Made by a program: the position numbers and the translations under genes. The notes beneath the pieces were generated by a model. It had not been told where the DNA came from. It saw only the letters and a program-made list of their open reading frames with translations, and searched no databases. From Candidatus Eiseniibacteriota bacterium (GTDB lineage: Bacteria > Eisenbacteria > RBG-16-71-46): a stretch of 64,000 bases of DNA. Below, piece after piece: positions 51,910 to 60,952 of this stretch (positions within the stretch are counted from its first letter, which is position 1; each line of letters starts with the position of its first letter). The stretch covers positions 1 through 64,000 of the forward strand of contig JADJLL010000006.1 of the NCBI GenBank assembly GCA_016710095.1. Direction: 5' to 3'.

Positions 51910-53094
51910 AGTCCGCGCTGCTCGCCTGGCTCACCGCGCTCGCGGTGTCGAGCGCGCCGCCGCTGCTCGGCGGGCTGTTGCCGCTCGCGCCGGAACTCGA
52001 CGCGCGCTGGAGCGAAGCCGGCGCGTGGCAGATGCCGGTCGGCGCGCGCTACGAACTGGGAAGCAACGGCGTCTCGCCTCCCTTCAAGGAGAATCGCGGC
52101 ACCGAACTCGGCCGCCGCAAGGTGACCCACCAGGGCACCGATCTCGCGAACGGCCAGTTCGGCGACACCATTCGCGCGGCGGGCAGCGGCGTCGTGATCG
52201 TCGCGTTCGACGGCGACAAGGGCAACGGCTACGGCGGTCACGTGGTGATCGCGCACCGGATCCCCGTGGACCGCGTGGTCTACACCGTCTACGGGCACAT
52301 CGGCCGCGGCACGATCGTCGTCGAGCCGGGCGACCTCGTGGTCGCGGGCGATCCGATCGGTCGCGTCGGCCAGACCGGCCGCGCCTCGACGCCGCACCTG
52401 CACTTCGAGGTGCGCGAGGGCGACGACCCGTTCGCGCGCTGGGAGAACGCGCACGTCATCGAGCCGCTGCCGTTCCTCTTCTCGCGCCTCGCCGGGCAGC
52501 GCGAGGAGCCCGGCCCCGATCGCGCGTACGCCGAGTGGGCCGGAATACGAAGGGCTCATCGCCGGCCATCTCGATCCGACCGCGCCGCTCACCCGCGCGG
52601 ACTGGTGGCGCATGCTCGCGCGCGCCGTGGAAGACGGCCCGAGCCCGACGCTGCCGGGCGCGCACCTGCGCGACTCGCTCATCGACGCGGGCGTGCTGCC
52701 CGAGGAAGAGGCGGGCGCGGCGTCGCAGGACCGGCTCGGCTGGGAGGAATGCGCGCGCGACGTGAAGCGCCTGCGCGCGCTCGGCGTGCGCATGGCGCAC
52801 GGCCCGCTGGACGAACGCGCGCACAAGGCCGAGTGCGAATCGCGCTTCGATCACGACTCCCCCACCGCGCACACCGGCGTGCTGCGCCGCCGCTCGAACG
52901 ACCCGACGATCGGGGACGTCTGCGTGCTGCTCGCCGACCTCTCCGGCCCCGCGCCGGAGGTGGAGCTGAAGCCCGCGGCCCCCGGGCGGGCGAAGAGCGC
53001 GAAGGGGTCCAAGGTCGCGAAGGGCAAGCGTTCCTCGCGCTCGCGTGCCGCGCCGCCCAAGCACGCCTCGGCGAAGAAGCCCAGGCGCCGCTGA
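51906..53094 (+). CDS. M23 family peptidase with SLH-like tail, CTG start, frameshifted
   Basis: About 395 residues. A signal-like N-terminus (SALLAWLTALAVSSAPPLLG) directly follows the protease gene, and the only start that keeps it is CTG at 51906 overlapping the upstream stop (CTGA). The peptidoglycan endopeptidase domain has the zinc ligands HQGTDLANG, YGHIGRG and HLHFEVREG. At about 52543 one G seems to be missing. The next frame continues YEGLIAGHLDPTAPLTRADW, which resembles an S-layer homology motif, and ends in a Lys/Arg-rich tail. Likely periplasmic murein hydrolase. Confidence 0.75.
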
Positions 53095-53126
53095 GGCCGC
53101 ACGCACGCCGCCGTGTCCCTCCGCGC

Positions 53127-53156
53127 TTGACGCTCGCGCGGGCCCGGTGGCACTGT
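53127..53156 (+). promoter_or_regulatory. ileS promoter
   Basis: TTGACG (53127-53132), 18 bases, CACTGT (53151-53156). Transcription would begin just before stem I of the T-box. Confidence 0.6.
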
Positions 53157-53172
53157 CCCGCGCGAATCGAAG

Positions 53173-53439
53173 GCTGTGACGGGGACAGTACGCCCGCGCA
53201 TGGCACGAGCGAGCCGGGGACGGTGTGAGCCCGGCGCCCACTGCGCGAAGCCGAACATCACCCCCGAGCCGCCGGCCGAAACGGCGCGACGCCGCGGTAG
53301 ACCCGGACGGATGCCTCTCCGACATCGAGGTGGAGCCCCTGTGGCTCGGCAAGGCGGACCACCGCGAGGTGGCCGCGAAGTTGGGTGGTACCGCGACCTC
53401 CGTCGCCCCAACGGCGTCTCATCGCCGATGGGGCGTTTT
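53173..53439 (+). promoter_or_regulatory. T-box riboswitch (isoleucine specifier) of ileS
   Basis: The elements occur in the right order. GGGGACAGTA (AGTA at 53187-53190) marks the stem I base. AGCGAGCCGGGGACGGTGTG and GCCCGGCGC form the stem I distal region. GAACATCACC carries the specifier AUC (53257-53259), an Ile codon. The T-box itself is GGGTGGTACCGCG (53383-53395). The terminator hairpin is at 53404-53435 with TTTTCGTTTT. By established T-box logic, uncharged tRNA-Ile pairs with AUC and the UGGN bulge, stabilises the antiterminator and lets ileS be transcribed. Confidence 0.93.
53404..53439 (+). terminator. T-box terminator
   Basis: CGCCCCAACGGCG / CGCCGATGGGGCG, 13-bp stem with one mismatch, 6-base loop, then TTTTCGTTTT. 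Its 5' arm is part of the competing antiterminator region. Confidence 0.88.
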
Positions 53440-53473
53440 CGTTTTCCGCACTTCTCGCCTTCCGGAGGATCCC

Positions 53474-56269
53474 ATGTCGGAGCAGCCGAAGAAGCCCGGC
53501 TACCGCGACACGCTCAACCTTCCCGTCACCGAGTTCCCCATGAAGGCGGATCTCGCCACGCGCGAACCGCAGCGGCTCTCCGACTGGACGGCGCAGAAGC
53601 GCTACGCGCAGTTGCGCGAGCGCCGCGCCGGCCGCCCGCTGTGGCTGCTGCACGACGGCCCGCCGTACTCGAACGGCCACATCCACATGGGCACCGCCGC
53701 GAACAAGATCTGGAAGGACGCCGCTGTGCGCCAGGCCTCGCTCGCCGGCTTCGACGCGCCCTACGTGCCGGGCTGGGACAACCACGGCATGCCGATCGAG
53801 ATGCAGGTCAACCGCGAGTTCAACGAAAAGAAGATCCGCCCCGACGTGCTGCAGCTGCGTCGCGCCTGCCGCGAATACGCGGACAAGTGGATCGGCATCC
53901 AGCGCGAGGAGTTCGAACGGCTCGGCGGCTGGGGCGACTGGCAGCGGCCGTACCTCACCATGGCGCCGGACTTCGAGGCCGAGATCCTCGAGACACTCGC
54001 GGTCCTGACCGAGAAGGGCTTCGTGCAGCGCGGCAAGCGCGCGATCCACTGGTGCCCGACCGACCGCACCGCGCTCGCGATGGCGGAGATCGAGTACGCG
54101 GACTCGCCGTCGCCTTCGCTCTACGTGCGCTTCCCGCTGCGCAAGGACGCGACGGGCGCGCTGGCCGCGTGGCCGGACGCGAGCGCCGTCGCGTGGACGA
54201 CGACGCCGTGGACGCTGCCCGCCAACCTGGGCCTCATGGTGGACCCGGTCGCGAAGTACTCGGTCGTGCGGCTCAAGGGTCACGTGCTGATCGTCGCGGC
54301 CGCGCGTCTCGCGCCGTTCGCCGAGCTGCTCGGTGAGAAACCCGAGACGCTCGCGGAACTCGACGGCGCCGCGCTCGTGGGTTCGATCTTCGAAGCGCCG
54401 TTCGGCAACGACTCGCGCGCGGTGGACGGCACGCCGTACGTGAGCATGGAAGACGGCACGGGCATCGTGCACACGGCGCCCGGACACGGCACCGAGGACT
54501 TCATCGTCGGCGCGCGCAACGGCCTCGGCATGAACTGCCCGGTCGACGAGGCCGGCAAGCTCACCGCCGACGTGCCGCACTTCGCGGGCCGCAGCGTGCT
54601 CGACGTGAACGACGACATCACCGCGTGGCTCGGCACCGAGGGCAAGCTGCTGCACTCGTCCAAGTTCACGCACTCGTATCCGCACTGCTGGCGCTGCCGC
54701 AAGCCCGTCATCTTCCGGGCCACCGACCAGTGGTTCATGATGGTGGACCACGACGGCCATCGTGATCGCTGCGTGGACGCGATCGAGAAACAGGTCTCGT
54801 GGGATCCCGCGAGCGCGCAGAACCGCATCCGCGAGGCGGTGAAGAGCCGCCCCGACTGGTGCCTGTCGCGCCAGCGTTCGTGGGGCGTCGGCATCCCGGC
54901 CGTCTACTGCGAAGGCTGCGGCGAGCCGAGCCTCGATCCCGCGATCATGAAGAAGGCCGCCGCGCTCACGCGCGAGCACACGTCCGACGTGTGGTACGAG
55001 CGTCCGGTCGAGGACTTCCTGCCCGCCGGCCACACGTGCGGCAAGTGCGGCGCGAAGGGTCCGTTCCGCAAGGAGACCGACGTGCTCGACGTCTGGTTCG
55101 ACTCGGGCTCGACGCACCGCGCGATCCAGGTGACGCACCCCGAGCTGAAGCGCGGGTGGGATCTCGCGCGCGAGGGCAAGGCCGAGCTCGTGTACTTCGA
55201 GGGACCGGACCAGCACCGCGGCTGGTTCAACTCCTCGCTCATGGTCGGCGTCGGCGCCGAAGGCCACGCGCCGTACACGAAGGTGTGCACGCACGGCTGG
55301 GTGCTCGACGGCAAGGGCCACGCGATGCACAAGTCGCTCGGCAACGTGGTCTCGCCCATCACGCTCATCGCGAAGCACGGCGCCGACGTCGTGCGCTGGT
55401 GGGCGCTCGCGACCGACTGGCGCGGCGACGTGCGCGTCGGCGACGAGATCATGCAGCGCGTCGCGGACGCGTACCGCAAGGTCCGGAACACGTTCCGCTT
55501 CCTGCTCGGCAATCTCTCGGACTTTTCCCCGGAGCAGGCCGTGCCGCGCGAGAAGATGTCGGCGGTGGATCGCGCGTTCCTCGATCATCTCGACGCGCGG
55601 CTCGCGAAGATCCGCTCGGACTGGAGCGCGCTGCTCTTTCACAAGGCGCTCGACGGCGTGCTCGACGTCTGCACCGTGGACCTCTCGGCGATCTATCTCG
55701 ACGTGAGCAAGGACCGGCTCTACACGCTGATGCCCGGTCACGCCGCGCGGCGTTCGGCGCAGACGGTGCTGTGGCGCGCGCTGCGCGAGCTGACGCTCGC
55801 GTCCTCGCCCGCGCTCGTCTACACGGCGGACGAAACGTGGCAGCACCACCCGGGCCTGCTGGCCGAATGCGAGAGCGTGCACTTCGCGGAGTGGGCGGCG
55901 AACGGTGACGGCAGCAGCGACGAGTGGATGTTCCTGCGCGAGGTGCGCGACGTCGTGAACGCCGCCATCGAGCCGCTGCGCGCCGCCAAGACGCTCGCGA
56001 CGACGGCCGAGGCCGAGATCGTGCTCACCGCGCCGGCGGCGTGGCTGACGCGGCTCGCGCCTTACCAGGCCGAGCTCGAGTCGTTCCTGATCGTGGCGAA
56101 GGCGACGCTGGTCGAAGGCGCGGCCGGAGCCGAACCCACGGTCGAGGTCGTGAAGTCGTCGCTGGCGAAGTGCGACCGGTGCTGGACGTTCCGCTCCGAC
56201 GTCGCGGCGCGGGGCGAGGCGCAGCTCTGCTCGCGTTGTGGCGAGGCGCTCACGGCACAGGGACGCTGA
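53474..56269 (+). CDS. ileS: isoleucyl-tRNA synthetase
   Basis: 931 residues, normal bacterial length. Charges tRNA-Ile and edits valine. GPPYSNGHIHMGTAANKIWK holds the HIGH signature as HIHMG. WTTTPWTLPANLG belongs to the editing domain. The KMSKS loop is unusual: GHAMHKSLGNVV, with the second Lys kept but the first Lys and Ser replaced. The C-terminal zinc site CDRCW ... CSRCGEAL is present. ATG 53474 has GGAGG six bases upstream. The T-box leader controls expression. Confidence 0.96.
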   Translation: MSEQPKKPGYRDTLNLPVTEFPMKADLATREPQRLSDWTAQKRYAQLRERRAGRPLWLLHDGPPYSNGHIHMGTAANKIWKDAAVRQASLAGFDAPYVPGWDNHGMPIEMQVNREFNEKKIRPDVLQLRRACREYADKWIGIQREEFERLGGWGDWQRPYLTMAPDFEAEILETLAVLTEKGFVQRGKRAIHWCPTDRTALAMAEIEYADSPSPSLYVRFPLRKDATGALAAWPDASAVAWTTTPWTLPANLGLMVDPVAKYSVVRLKGHVLIVAAARLAPFAELLGEKPETLAELDGAALVGSIFEAPFGNDSRAVDGTPYVSMEDGTGIVHTAPGHGTEDFIVGARNGLGMNCPVDEAGKLTADVPHFAGRSVLDVNDDITAWLGTEGKLLHSSKFTHSYPHCWRCRKPVIFRATDQWFMMVDHDGHRDRCVDAIEKQVSWDPASAQNRIREAVKSRPDWCLSRQRSWGVGIPAVYCEGCGEPSLDPAIMKKAAALTREHTSDVWYERPVEDFLPAGHTCGKCGAKGPFRKETDVLDVWFDSGSTHRAIQVTHPELKRGWDLAREGKAELVYFEGPDQHRGWFNSSLMVGVGAEGHAPYTKVCTHGWVLDGKGHAMHKSLGNVVSPITLIAKHGADVVRWWALATDWRGDVRVGDEIMQRVADAYRKVRNTFRFLLGNLSDFSPEQAVPREKMSAVDRAFLDHLDARLAKIRSDWSALLFHKALDGVLDVCTVDLSAIYLDVSKDRLYTLMPGHAARRSAQTVLWRALRELTLASSPALVYTADETWQHHPGLLAECESVHFAEWAANGDGSSDEWMFLREVRDVVNAAIEPLRAAKTLATTAEAEIVLTAPAAWLTRLAPYQAELESFLIVAKATLVEGAAGAEPTVEVVKSSLAKCDRCWTFRSDVAARGEAQLCSRCGEALTAQGR

Positions 56270-56293
56270 TCGCGGATCCCACCGGAAGACGAC

Positions 56294-56323
56294 GGCCCGC
56301 TTCCCCGTTCGGGGAGGCGGGCC
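56294..56323. terminator. shared terminator between convergent ileS and the kinase gene
   Basis: GGCCCGCTTCCCC / GGGGAGGCGGGCC, 13-bp stem with one G-U, loop GTTC, placed in the 79-base convergent gap. Confidence 0.7.
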
Positions 56324-56348
56324 GCTCGTTCTCGCGACTCGGGGCGGG

Positions 56349-57035
56349 TCAGCCCTGATCGAGCCGCAGTTCGACCTGGCGTGGGTAGCGGCGCTTGAGG
56401 TCCTCGACGAGCTTGCGGAAGGCCGGGGTCTCGCCCTGCAGCGGCACGGAGTCGGTGTCGATCTCCAGGACCTCGGTGTACGCACGCGCCCGGACCATCC
56501 ACGCGTCGTACGCGTCGCTCAGGCGACGGATGTAATCGATACCGATTCCCTTTTCGCTCTCACGGCCGCGCTGCGCGATCCGTCCCATGAGCGTCTCGGG
56601 GCTCGCCTTGAGGTACAGGATCACGTCGGGCTTCCGCAGGAAATCCACCATGACGCCGAACAGGGACGTGTAGTTGTCGTAGTCCACGTCCGTCATCGAG
56701 CCCTGCGCGTGCAGTACGCGGGCGAAGATCTCGGCATCCTCGTAGATCGTGCGGTCCTGGATGAACGGCAGCGAGCCCTTGCTGATCTCGACCTGGGCCT
56801 TGAAACGCTCGCTCAGGAAGTAGATCTGCAGGTGGAAACTCCACCGCGGCATGTCCTTGTAGAACGGATCGAGGTACGGGTTCTGGATGACGGGCTCGTA
56901 GTAGGCCACCCAGCCCAGTTCCTGGCTCAGGCGGGTCGTGAGCTCGGTCTTGCCCACTCCGATGTTTCCGGCGATCGCGAGGAAGAACCCCGGGTTCGAA
57001 ACACCCTCGCGCGAAACGGCGGTTTGCACGTCCAT
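56349..57035 (-). CDS. deoxynucleoside kinase
   Basis: 228 residues of the dNK/dGK family. P-loop FLAIAGNIGVGKTELTTRL, YYEPVIQNPYLDPFY (substrate Glu), FIQDRTIYEDAEIFARVLH (DRS-like motif as DRT) and the lid RGRESEKGIGIDYI. Phosphorylates deoxynucleosides in salvage; specificity cannot be set from sequence. Monocistronic. A 13-base palindrome lies 17 bases before its ATG. Confidence 0.92.
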   Translation of the reverse strand: MDVQTAVSREGVSNPGFFLAIAGNIGVGKTELTTRLSQELGWVAYYEPVIQNPYLDPFYKDMPRWSFHLQIYFLSERFKAQVEISKGSLPFIQDRTIYEDAEIFARVLHAQGSMTDVDYDNYTSLFGVMVDFLRKPDVILYLKASPETLMGRIAQRGRESEKGIGIDYIRRLSDAYDAWMVRARAYTEVLEIDTDSVPLQGETPAFRKLVEDLKRRYPRQVELRLDQG

Positions 57036-57051
57036 GTCGTCATCCTGCCGA

Positions 57052-57093
57052 GAAGTGACACTTCCAAGACCTTTGCGCCGGGGCCGAGTGACA
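57052..57093 (-). promoter_or_regulatory. palindrome and direct repeat upstream of the kinase gene
   Basis: GAAGTG-A-CACTTC (57052-57064) is a perfect 6-1-6 palindrome. Its core AGTGACA recurs at 57087-57093, 33 bases away, about three helical turns. This is the layout of a two-site operator, but no regulator is identified. Confidence 0.4.
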
Positions 57094-57120
57094 TTAGTTC
57101 GGGCGTCGCGAGGGCGGAAG

Positions 57121-57147
57121 AAAAAAACCGGAACCGCAGCACCGGTT
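57121..57147 (-). terminator. hairpin with T-run, prsR side
   Basis: AACCGG / CCGGTT (57126-57131, 57142-57147) followed on the minus strand by seven T (57121-57127). Confidence 0.5.
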
Positions 57148-57243
57148 CAAGCGTCTATCGCAGTACACATCGTTTGGGGGGCGAGTTCGAAGAAACTCGC
57201 GTGCGGCCCGCGACTCCGAGAACGACCCCCCCGTTTCGTGACG

Positions 57244-57272
57244 AACCCCGCTCGGGATTCCCGGGCGGGGTT
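57244..57272 (-). terminator. terminator after prsR
   Basis: AACCCCGCTCGGGA / TCCCGGGCGGGGTT, 14-bp stem with one G-U, 75 bases past the prsR stop. The remaining gap between prsR and the kinase gene holds nothing else clear. Confidence 0.6.
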
Positions 57273-57346
57273 TCGCTTTCGGCGCCGCGGTGCTCGCACG
57301 CTATCGGCGCGAAGGCGCGAGCGTCAAGACCGCACGTGCGGGCGGC

Positions 57347-58747
57347 TCAGGCGTCGTCGCCGTCGTCCGTATCGGGCAGTTCGGGGCGGCGGAACCGCGA
57401 CGCGTCGATCCCGTGCTTCTTCATCAGGTCGTGCAGCGTCGGCCGGCTCACGTCCACGTCCTTCGCCGCCCGCGTGATGTTGCCCGCATTGCGCGTCAGC
57501 GCCTCGACGAGCAACCGGCGCTCGACCTCGTCGCGCGCCGACTGCAGCGTGGGCAGTCCCTCCTGTGTGCCGCCCGCGGACTCGAGTTCGAGGTCCTCGG
57601 GACGCAGGTAGGAATCCTGCGACAGGATCACGGCGCGCTGCACGCGGTTCTCGAGCTCGCGCACGTTGCCCGGCCACGGATGCGCGGCCATCGCGCGGAG
57701 CGCCGCCTGCGTGAAGCCCTTGAGCTTGCGCTTGTGCTGGCGGCCGTAGAACTCGAGGAAGTACTCGGCGAGCAGCCGCAGGTCGTCGCCGCGATCGCGC
57801 AGCGGCGGCACGAGGATGCTCACGACGCTCAATCGGTAGAAGAGATCCTCGCGGAAGCTGCCGCTCGCGCGCATCTCGCGCAGGTCGCGGTTGGTGGCGG
57901 CCACGACGCGCGCATCGACGCGCATGGGATCGCGGCCGCCGACGCGCTCGACCACGTGGTCCTGCAGGAAGCGCAGGAGCTTGACCTGCAGGTGCGTCGG
58001 CAGGTCGCCGATTTCGTCGAGGAACAGCGTGCCCTTGTCCGCCAGCTCGAACTTGCCCTCGCGCGTGCGGTACGCGTCCGTGAACGCGCCGCGCTCGTGA
58101 CCGAACAGCTCGCTCTCGAGCAGCGCCTCGGGGATCGCGCCGCAGTTGATCGGCACGAACGGCTCCTCGCGGCGCTGGCTGGCCTGGTGCATCGCGTGCG
58201 CGACGAGTTCCTTGCCCGTGCCGTTCTCCCCCACGATGAGCACGGTCGCGTCCGTCGGCGCCACGCGCTGGATGAGGCCGAACACGCGGCGCATGGCCTC
58301 GGACTCGCCCACCAGCCGGTGGTAGCGCTTGCGCGACGCCGGCGCGTCGGGCGACTGCGCGAGCTCGATGTCGCGAATGTGCACGGCGCGCCGCAGGATC
58401 ACGCGCAGTTCCTCGAGCTGGATCGGCTTCGCGTACCAGTCCACCGCGCCGCGGCGGATCGCGGCGAGCGCGTTCTCGCGGCTGTCGTTGCCGGTCACCA
58501 TGACGACCTTCGTCGCCGGGTACTCCTCGATGATCTCGTCGAGCAGGTCGAGCCCTTCCGGATGCCCGCCCGCGGGGCCGAGCGTCACGTCGAGCGTGAC
58601 GATGCTCGGCTTCACCTCGCGCATGACCTGGCGCGTCTCGGCCGCCGAGCCCGCCGTGTGGACTTCGTACTCCTCGGCGAGGCCCCAGCGCAGCTGGTTC
58701 CGGATGGAATCTTCGTCGTCGACGATCAGGATCTTTTCGAGGCTCAT
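57347..58747 (-). CDS. prsR: PrsR-type sigma-54 dependent response regulator
   Basis: 466 residues. Receiver domain 1-125: ILIVDDEDSI, phosphoacceptor Asp in VTLDVTLGP, Lys in WYAKPIQ. The AAA+ domain (about 150-390) has Walker A GENGTGKELVAHAMH, the sigma-54 loop as ERGAFTDAYRT (GAFTDA, not GAFTGA) and Walker B LFLDEIGDLPTHLQ. The C-terminal Fis-type helix-turn-helix is GNITRAAKDVDVSRPTLHDL. With PrsK upstream (ATGA overlap) this is the two-component pair linked to exosortase/PEP-CTERM and exopolysaccharide loci. Confidence 0.9.
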   Translation of the reverse strand: MSLEKILIVDDEDSIRNQLRWGLAEEYEVHTAGSAAETRQVMREVKPSIVTLDVTLGPAGGHPEGLDLLDEIIEEYPATKVVMVTGNDSRENALAAIRRGAVDWYAKPIQLEELRVILRRAVHIRDIELAQSPDAPASRKRYHRLVGESEAMRRVFGLIQRVAPTDATVLIVGENGTGKELVAHAMHQASQRREEPFVPINCGAIPEALLESELFGHERGAFTDAYRTREGKFELADKGTLFLDEIGDLPTHLQVKLLRFLQDHVVERVGGRDPMRVDARVVAATNRDLREMRASGSFREDLFYRLSVVSILVPPLRDRGDDLRLLAEYFLEFYGRQHKRKLKGFTQAALRAMAAHPWPGNVRELENRVQRAVILSQDSYLRPEDLELESAGGTQEGLPTLQSARDEVERRLLVEALTRNAGNITRAAKDVDVSRPTLHDLMKKHGIDASRFRRPELPDTDDGDDA

Positions 58748-60945
58748 GACTCGGGGCTTCCGCTCGGGGCCGGTTCGCGCGCGCCCATTTCGAGGCCGAC
58801 GGGAATCCGTAGTGTGAAGGTCGTGCCCGCACCCGGACGACTGTGCACGAGGATGCGGCCGCCGTGAGCTTCCACGATGGTCCGGCATTGCGCCAGTCCG
58901 ATGCCGAGGCCGTTGGGCTTCGTGGTCGAGAACGGCCGGAAGAGCCGCGAACGCAGGAACTCGTCGGTCATGCCGCGGCCTTCGTCGCGCACGCTCAGTT
59001 CGAGCATCGCCCGGTCGCCCGCGCCCGGCTTCACGCCGGCCACGAGCGCGATCTCGCCGGGTCCGGTCATCGCCTCGCGCGCGTTGGTCAGCAGGTTCAC
59101 GAGCACGCGCGTCATCTGCGCGCGGTCCACGACGACCTCGCCCGTCTCGTGCAGTTCGACCGACACGCGCACGCCCGGCGCCGCGCCGAGCGCGAGTCCG
59201 GACTGCGACAGCGCCTCGTCCACCATTTCGCTGAGCGCGCACGGCGCGAGCTGCAGGTGGAGCGAGCGCGACACGCTCGACACCTGGTTCATCAGCTCGC
59301 GCAGCGATTTCACGGTGCGCTCGACCACGCCCATCGCGTCACGCTGGAACTCGGGATTGCCCAGGTGGCGCCGCGCGTTCTCGACCACGAGCGCCAGCCC
59401 GGACACCTGGTTCTTGATGTCGTGCAGCACGAAGCTCGAAAGCCGGTTGAGCGACTCGAGCTGGCGCGCCTCGACCATGAGCTCGGCCTGTCGCGAGAAC
59501 CACAGCGCGGCGCCCAGCTGGCGCGACATCGCGGCGAGGAACTCGACGTCCTCGAGCGTCCACTCGTCACCCTCGCGCTTCTCGGACACCCAGAGCACGC
59601 CGAAGAGCGTGCCGTCCACCACGAGCGGCGCCGCGACGGCGGCGCGCAGTCCGTCGATCGTGCCGCGGTTCTCGACGAGCATCGGGATCAGGTCGAGGTC
59701 GCCCTGGAGTTCGCGGAACACGACCGGCCACTGCGTCGCTTCGAGCCGCCGCACGAGCGCGTTGTCCGCCGCGACCCGCTCGTCCACGCCCTCGCCGCCG
59801 TGCAGCCGGCGCAGCGCGTCGCCCGCCGTGTCGCGCACGTGCAGCGCGACGTGCGTGGCCTCGAACACGCTGCCGACGAGCGTCTCGATCTGCGCGGCGA
59901 CCTGTTCGGGCCGCGCGCTCGGCGTGAGCGCGGACGTCACGCGCTCCCACTCGCGCCGGTAGTCGTAGCGGTTCGCGTAGAAGTTGCGGTCCACGAAGCG
60001 CCGGATGCGGCGGCTCGTCGCGGGGCTCACCATGAGCACGAGCCCGCCGCCGCCCACGAACAGCAGGAACGCGACCGTGACGCCGAGCTTCCACTGCGGC
60101 GACAGCACCGGCAGCACGCGGCTGAGCACGAGCATGCTCAGCATGAACGCGCCGGCGAGCGTGAGGGAAACGGACGAGTAGTAGATGACCGGTCGCGCGA
60201 CCGGAATGCTCATGTCCGACAGCCGCCGCTTCGCGAGCGCCATCGCCGCCGCCGAGCCGGCCACGAACATGATCGGCGCGGTGCTCACGAGCCAGCTCAC
60301 GCGCAACCCGCCGTACAGCAGGCCGGCGGACACGACGAGCAGCTCGGAGAGGATCGCGGTGAGGATCGCGAGGAACAGCGGGCGCAGCCGCTTCTGCCCG
60401 TCGACGGGCGACGTGCGCAGCATGCTCTCGAGGTTCATGAGCACGGCGACCATCGCGACGACGAGGTAGATCAGGTAGAGCTTGCCGATCGCGCCGAACA
60501 CCACGACCGACTCCGGCCCGTGGCCCTGCACGGCTTCGACCACGTACGGCGTGCCCGCCGCGGCCGTGAGCACGACGCAGCCGAGCAGCGAGAGCACGAG
60601 GTACGCGCCGGCGTTGCGGATCTGGTGGCGCGGTTCCGCGCGGCCGAGCACGACCGACAGCGTCAGCCACAGCCACGACACGAGCGCCGAGTTGCGCGCG
60701 AGGTACGTCGCCCACGTGCGCGCCGAAAGACCGTCGGCGGCGTTGACCATGCCGAGCGTGCCGGACTGGAAGGCCGCGAGCGACAGGAACGCCGAGGCGA
60801 AGAGCAGCGTCGTGAGCCAGTGGCCGCGGCGCAGCAGCACGAGCAGGCCGATCGCCGCGAGCAGCATCGCGCTCGCGGTGACGATCGCCGCCTGGATCGG
60901 CGACGCGTGCCAGCTCCAGACCAGGGCCGTTTCTCCGACGTTCAT
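58744..60945 (-). CDS. prsK: PrsK-type membrane histidine kinase
   Basis: 733 residues. About eight to nine membrane helices in the first 330 residues, a GAF-like domain around 350-500 (GTLFGVLWVSEKREGDEWTL), then the kinase. The phospho-His is in FVLHDIKNQVSGLALVVENA, the N box in NLLTNAREAM, G1 in DEGRGMTDEFL and G2 in NGLGIGLAQCRTIVEAHGG. This order, membrane helices then GAF then kinase, is that of PrsK proteins of the exosortase system. ATG at 60945 follows the previous gene by 7 bases. Confidence 0.9.
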   Translation of the reverse strand: MNVGETALVWSWHASPIQAAIVTASAMLLAAIGLLVLLRRGHWLTTLLFASAFLSLAAFQSGTLGMVNAADGLSARTWATYLARNSALVSWLWLTLSVVLGRAEPRHQIRNAGAYLVLSLLGCVVLTAAAGTPYVVEAVQGHGPESVVVFGAIGKLYLIYLVVAMVAVLMNLESMLRTSPVDGQKRLRPLFLAILTAILSELLVVSAGLLYGGLRVSWLVSTAPIMFVAGSAAAMALAKRRLSDMSIPVARPVIYYSSVSLTLAGAFMLSMLVLSRVLPVLSPQWKLGVTVAFLLFVGGGGLVLMVSPATSRRIRRFVDRNFYANRYDYRREWERVTSALTPSARPEQVAAQIETLVGSVFEATHVALHVRDTAGDALRRLHGGEGVDERVAADNALVRRLEATQWPVVFRELQGDLDLIPMLVENRGTIDGLRAAVAAPLVVDGTLFGVLWVSEKREGDEWTLEDVEFLAAMSRQLGAALWFSRQAELMVEARQLESLNRLSSFVLHDIKNQVSGLALVVENARRHLGNPEFQRDAMGVVERTVKSLRELMNQVSSVSRSLHLQLAPCALSEMVDEALSQSGLALGAAPGVRVSVELHETGEVVVDRAQMTRVLVNLLTNAREAMTGPGEIALVAGVKPGAGDRAMLELSVRDEGRGMTDEFLRSRLFRPFSTTKPNGLGIGLAQCRTIVEAHGGRILVHSRPGAGTTFTLRIPVGLEMGAREPAPSGSPES

Positions 60946-60952
60946 CGCTCCG

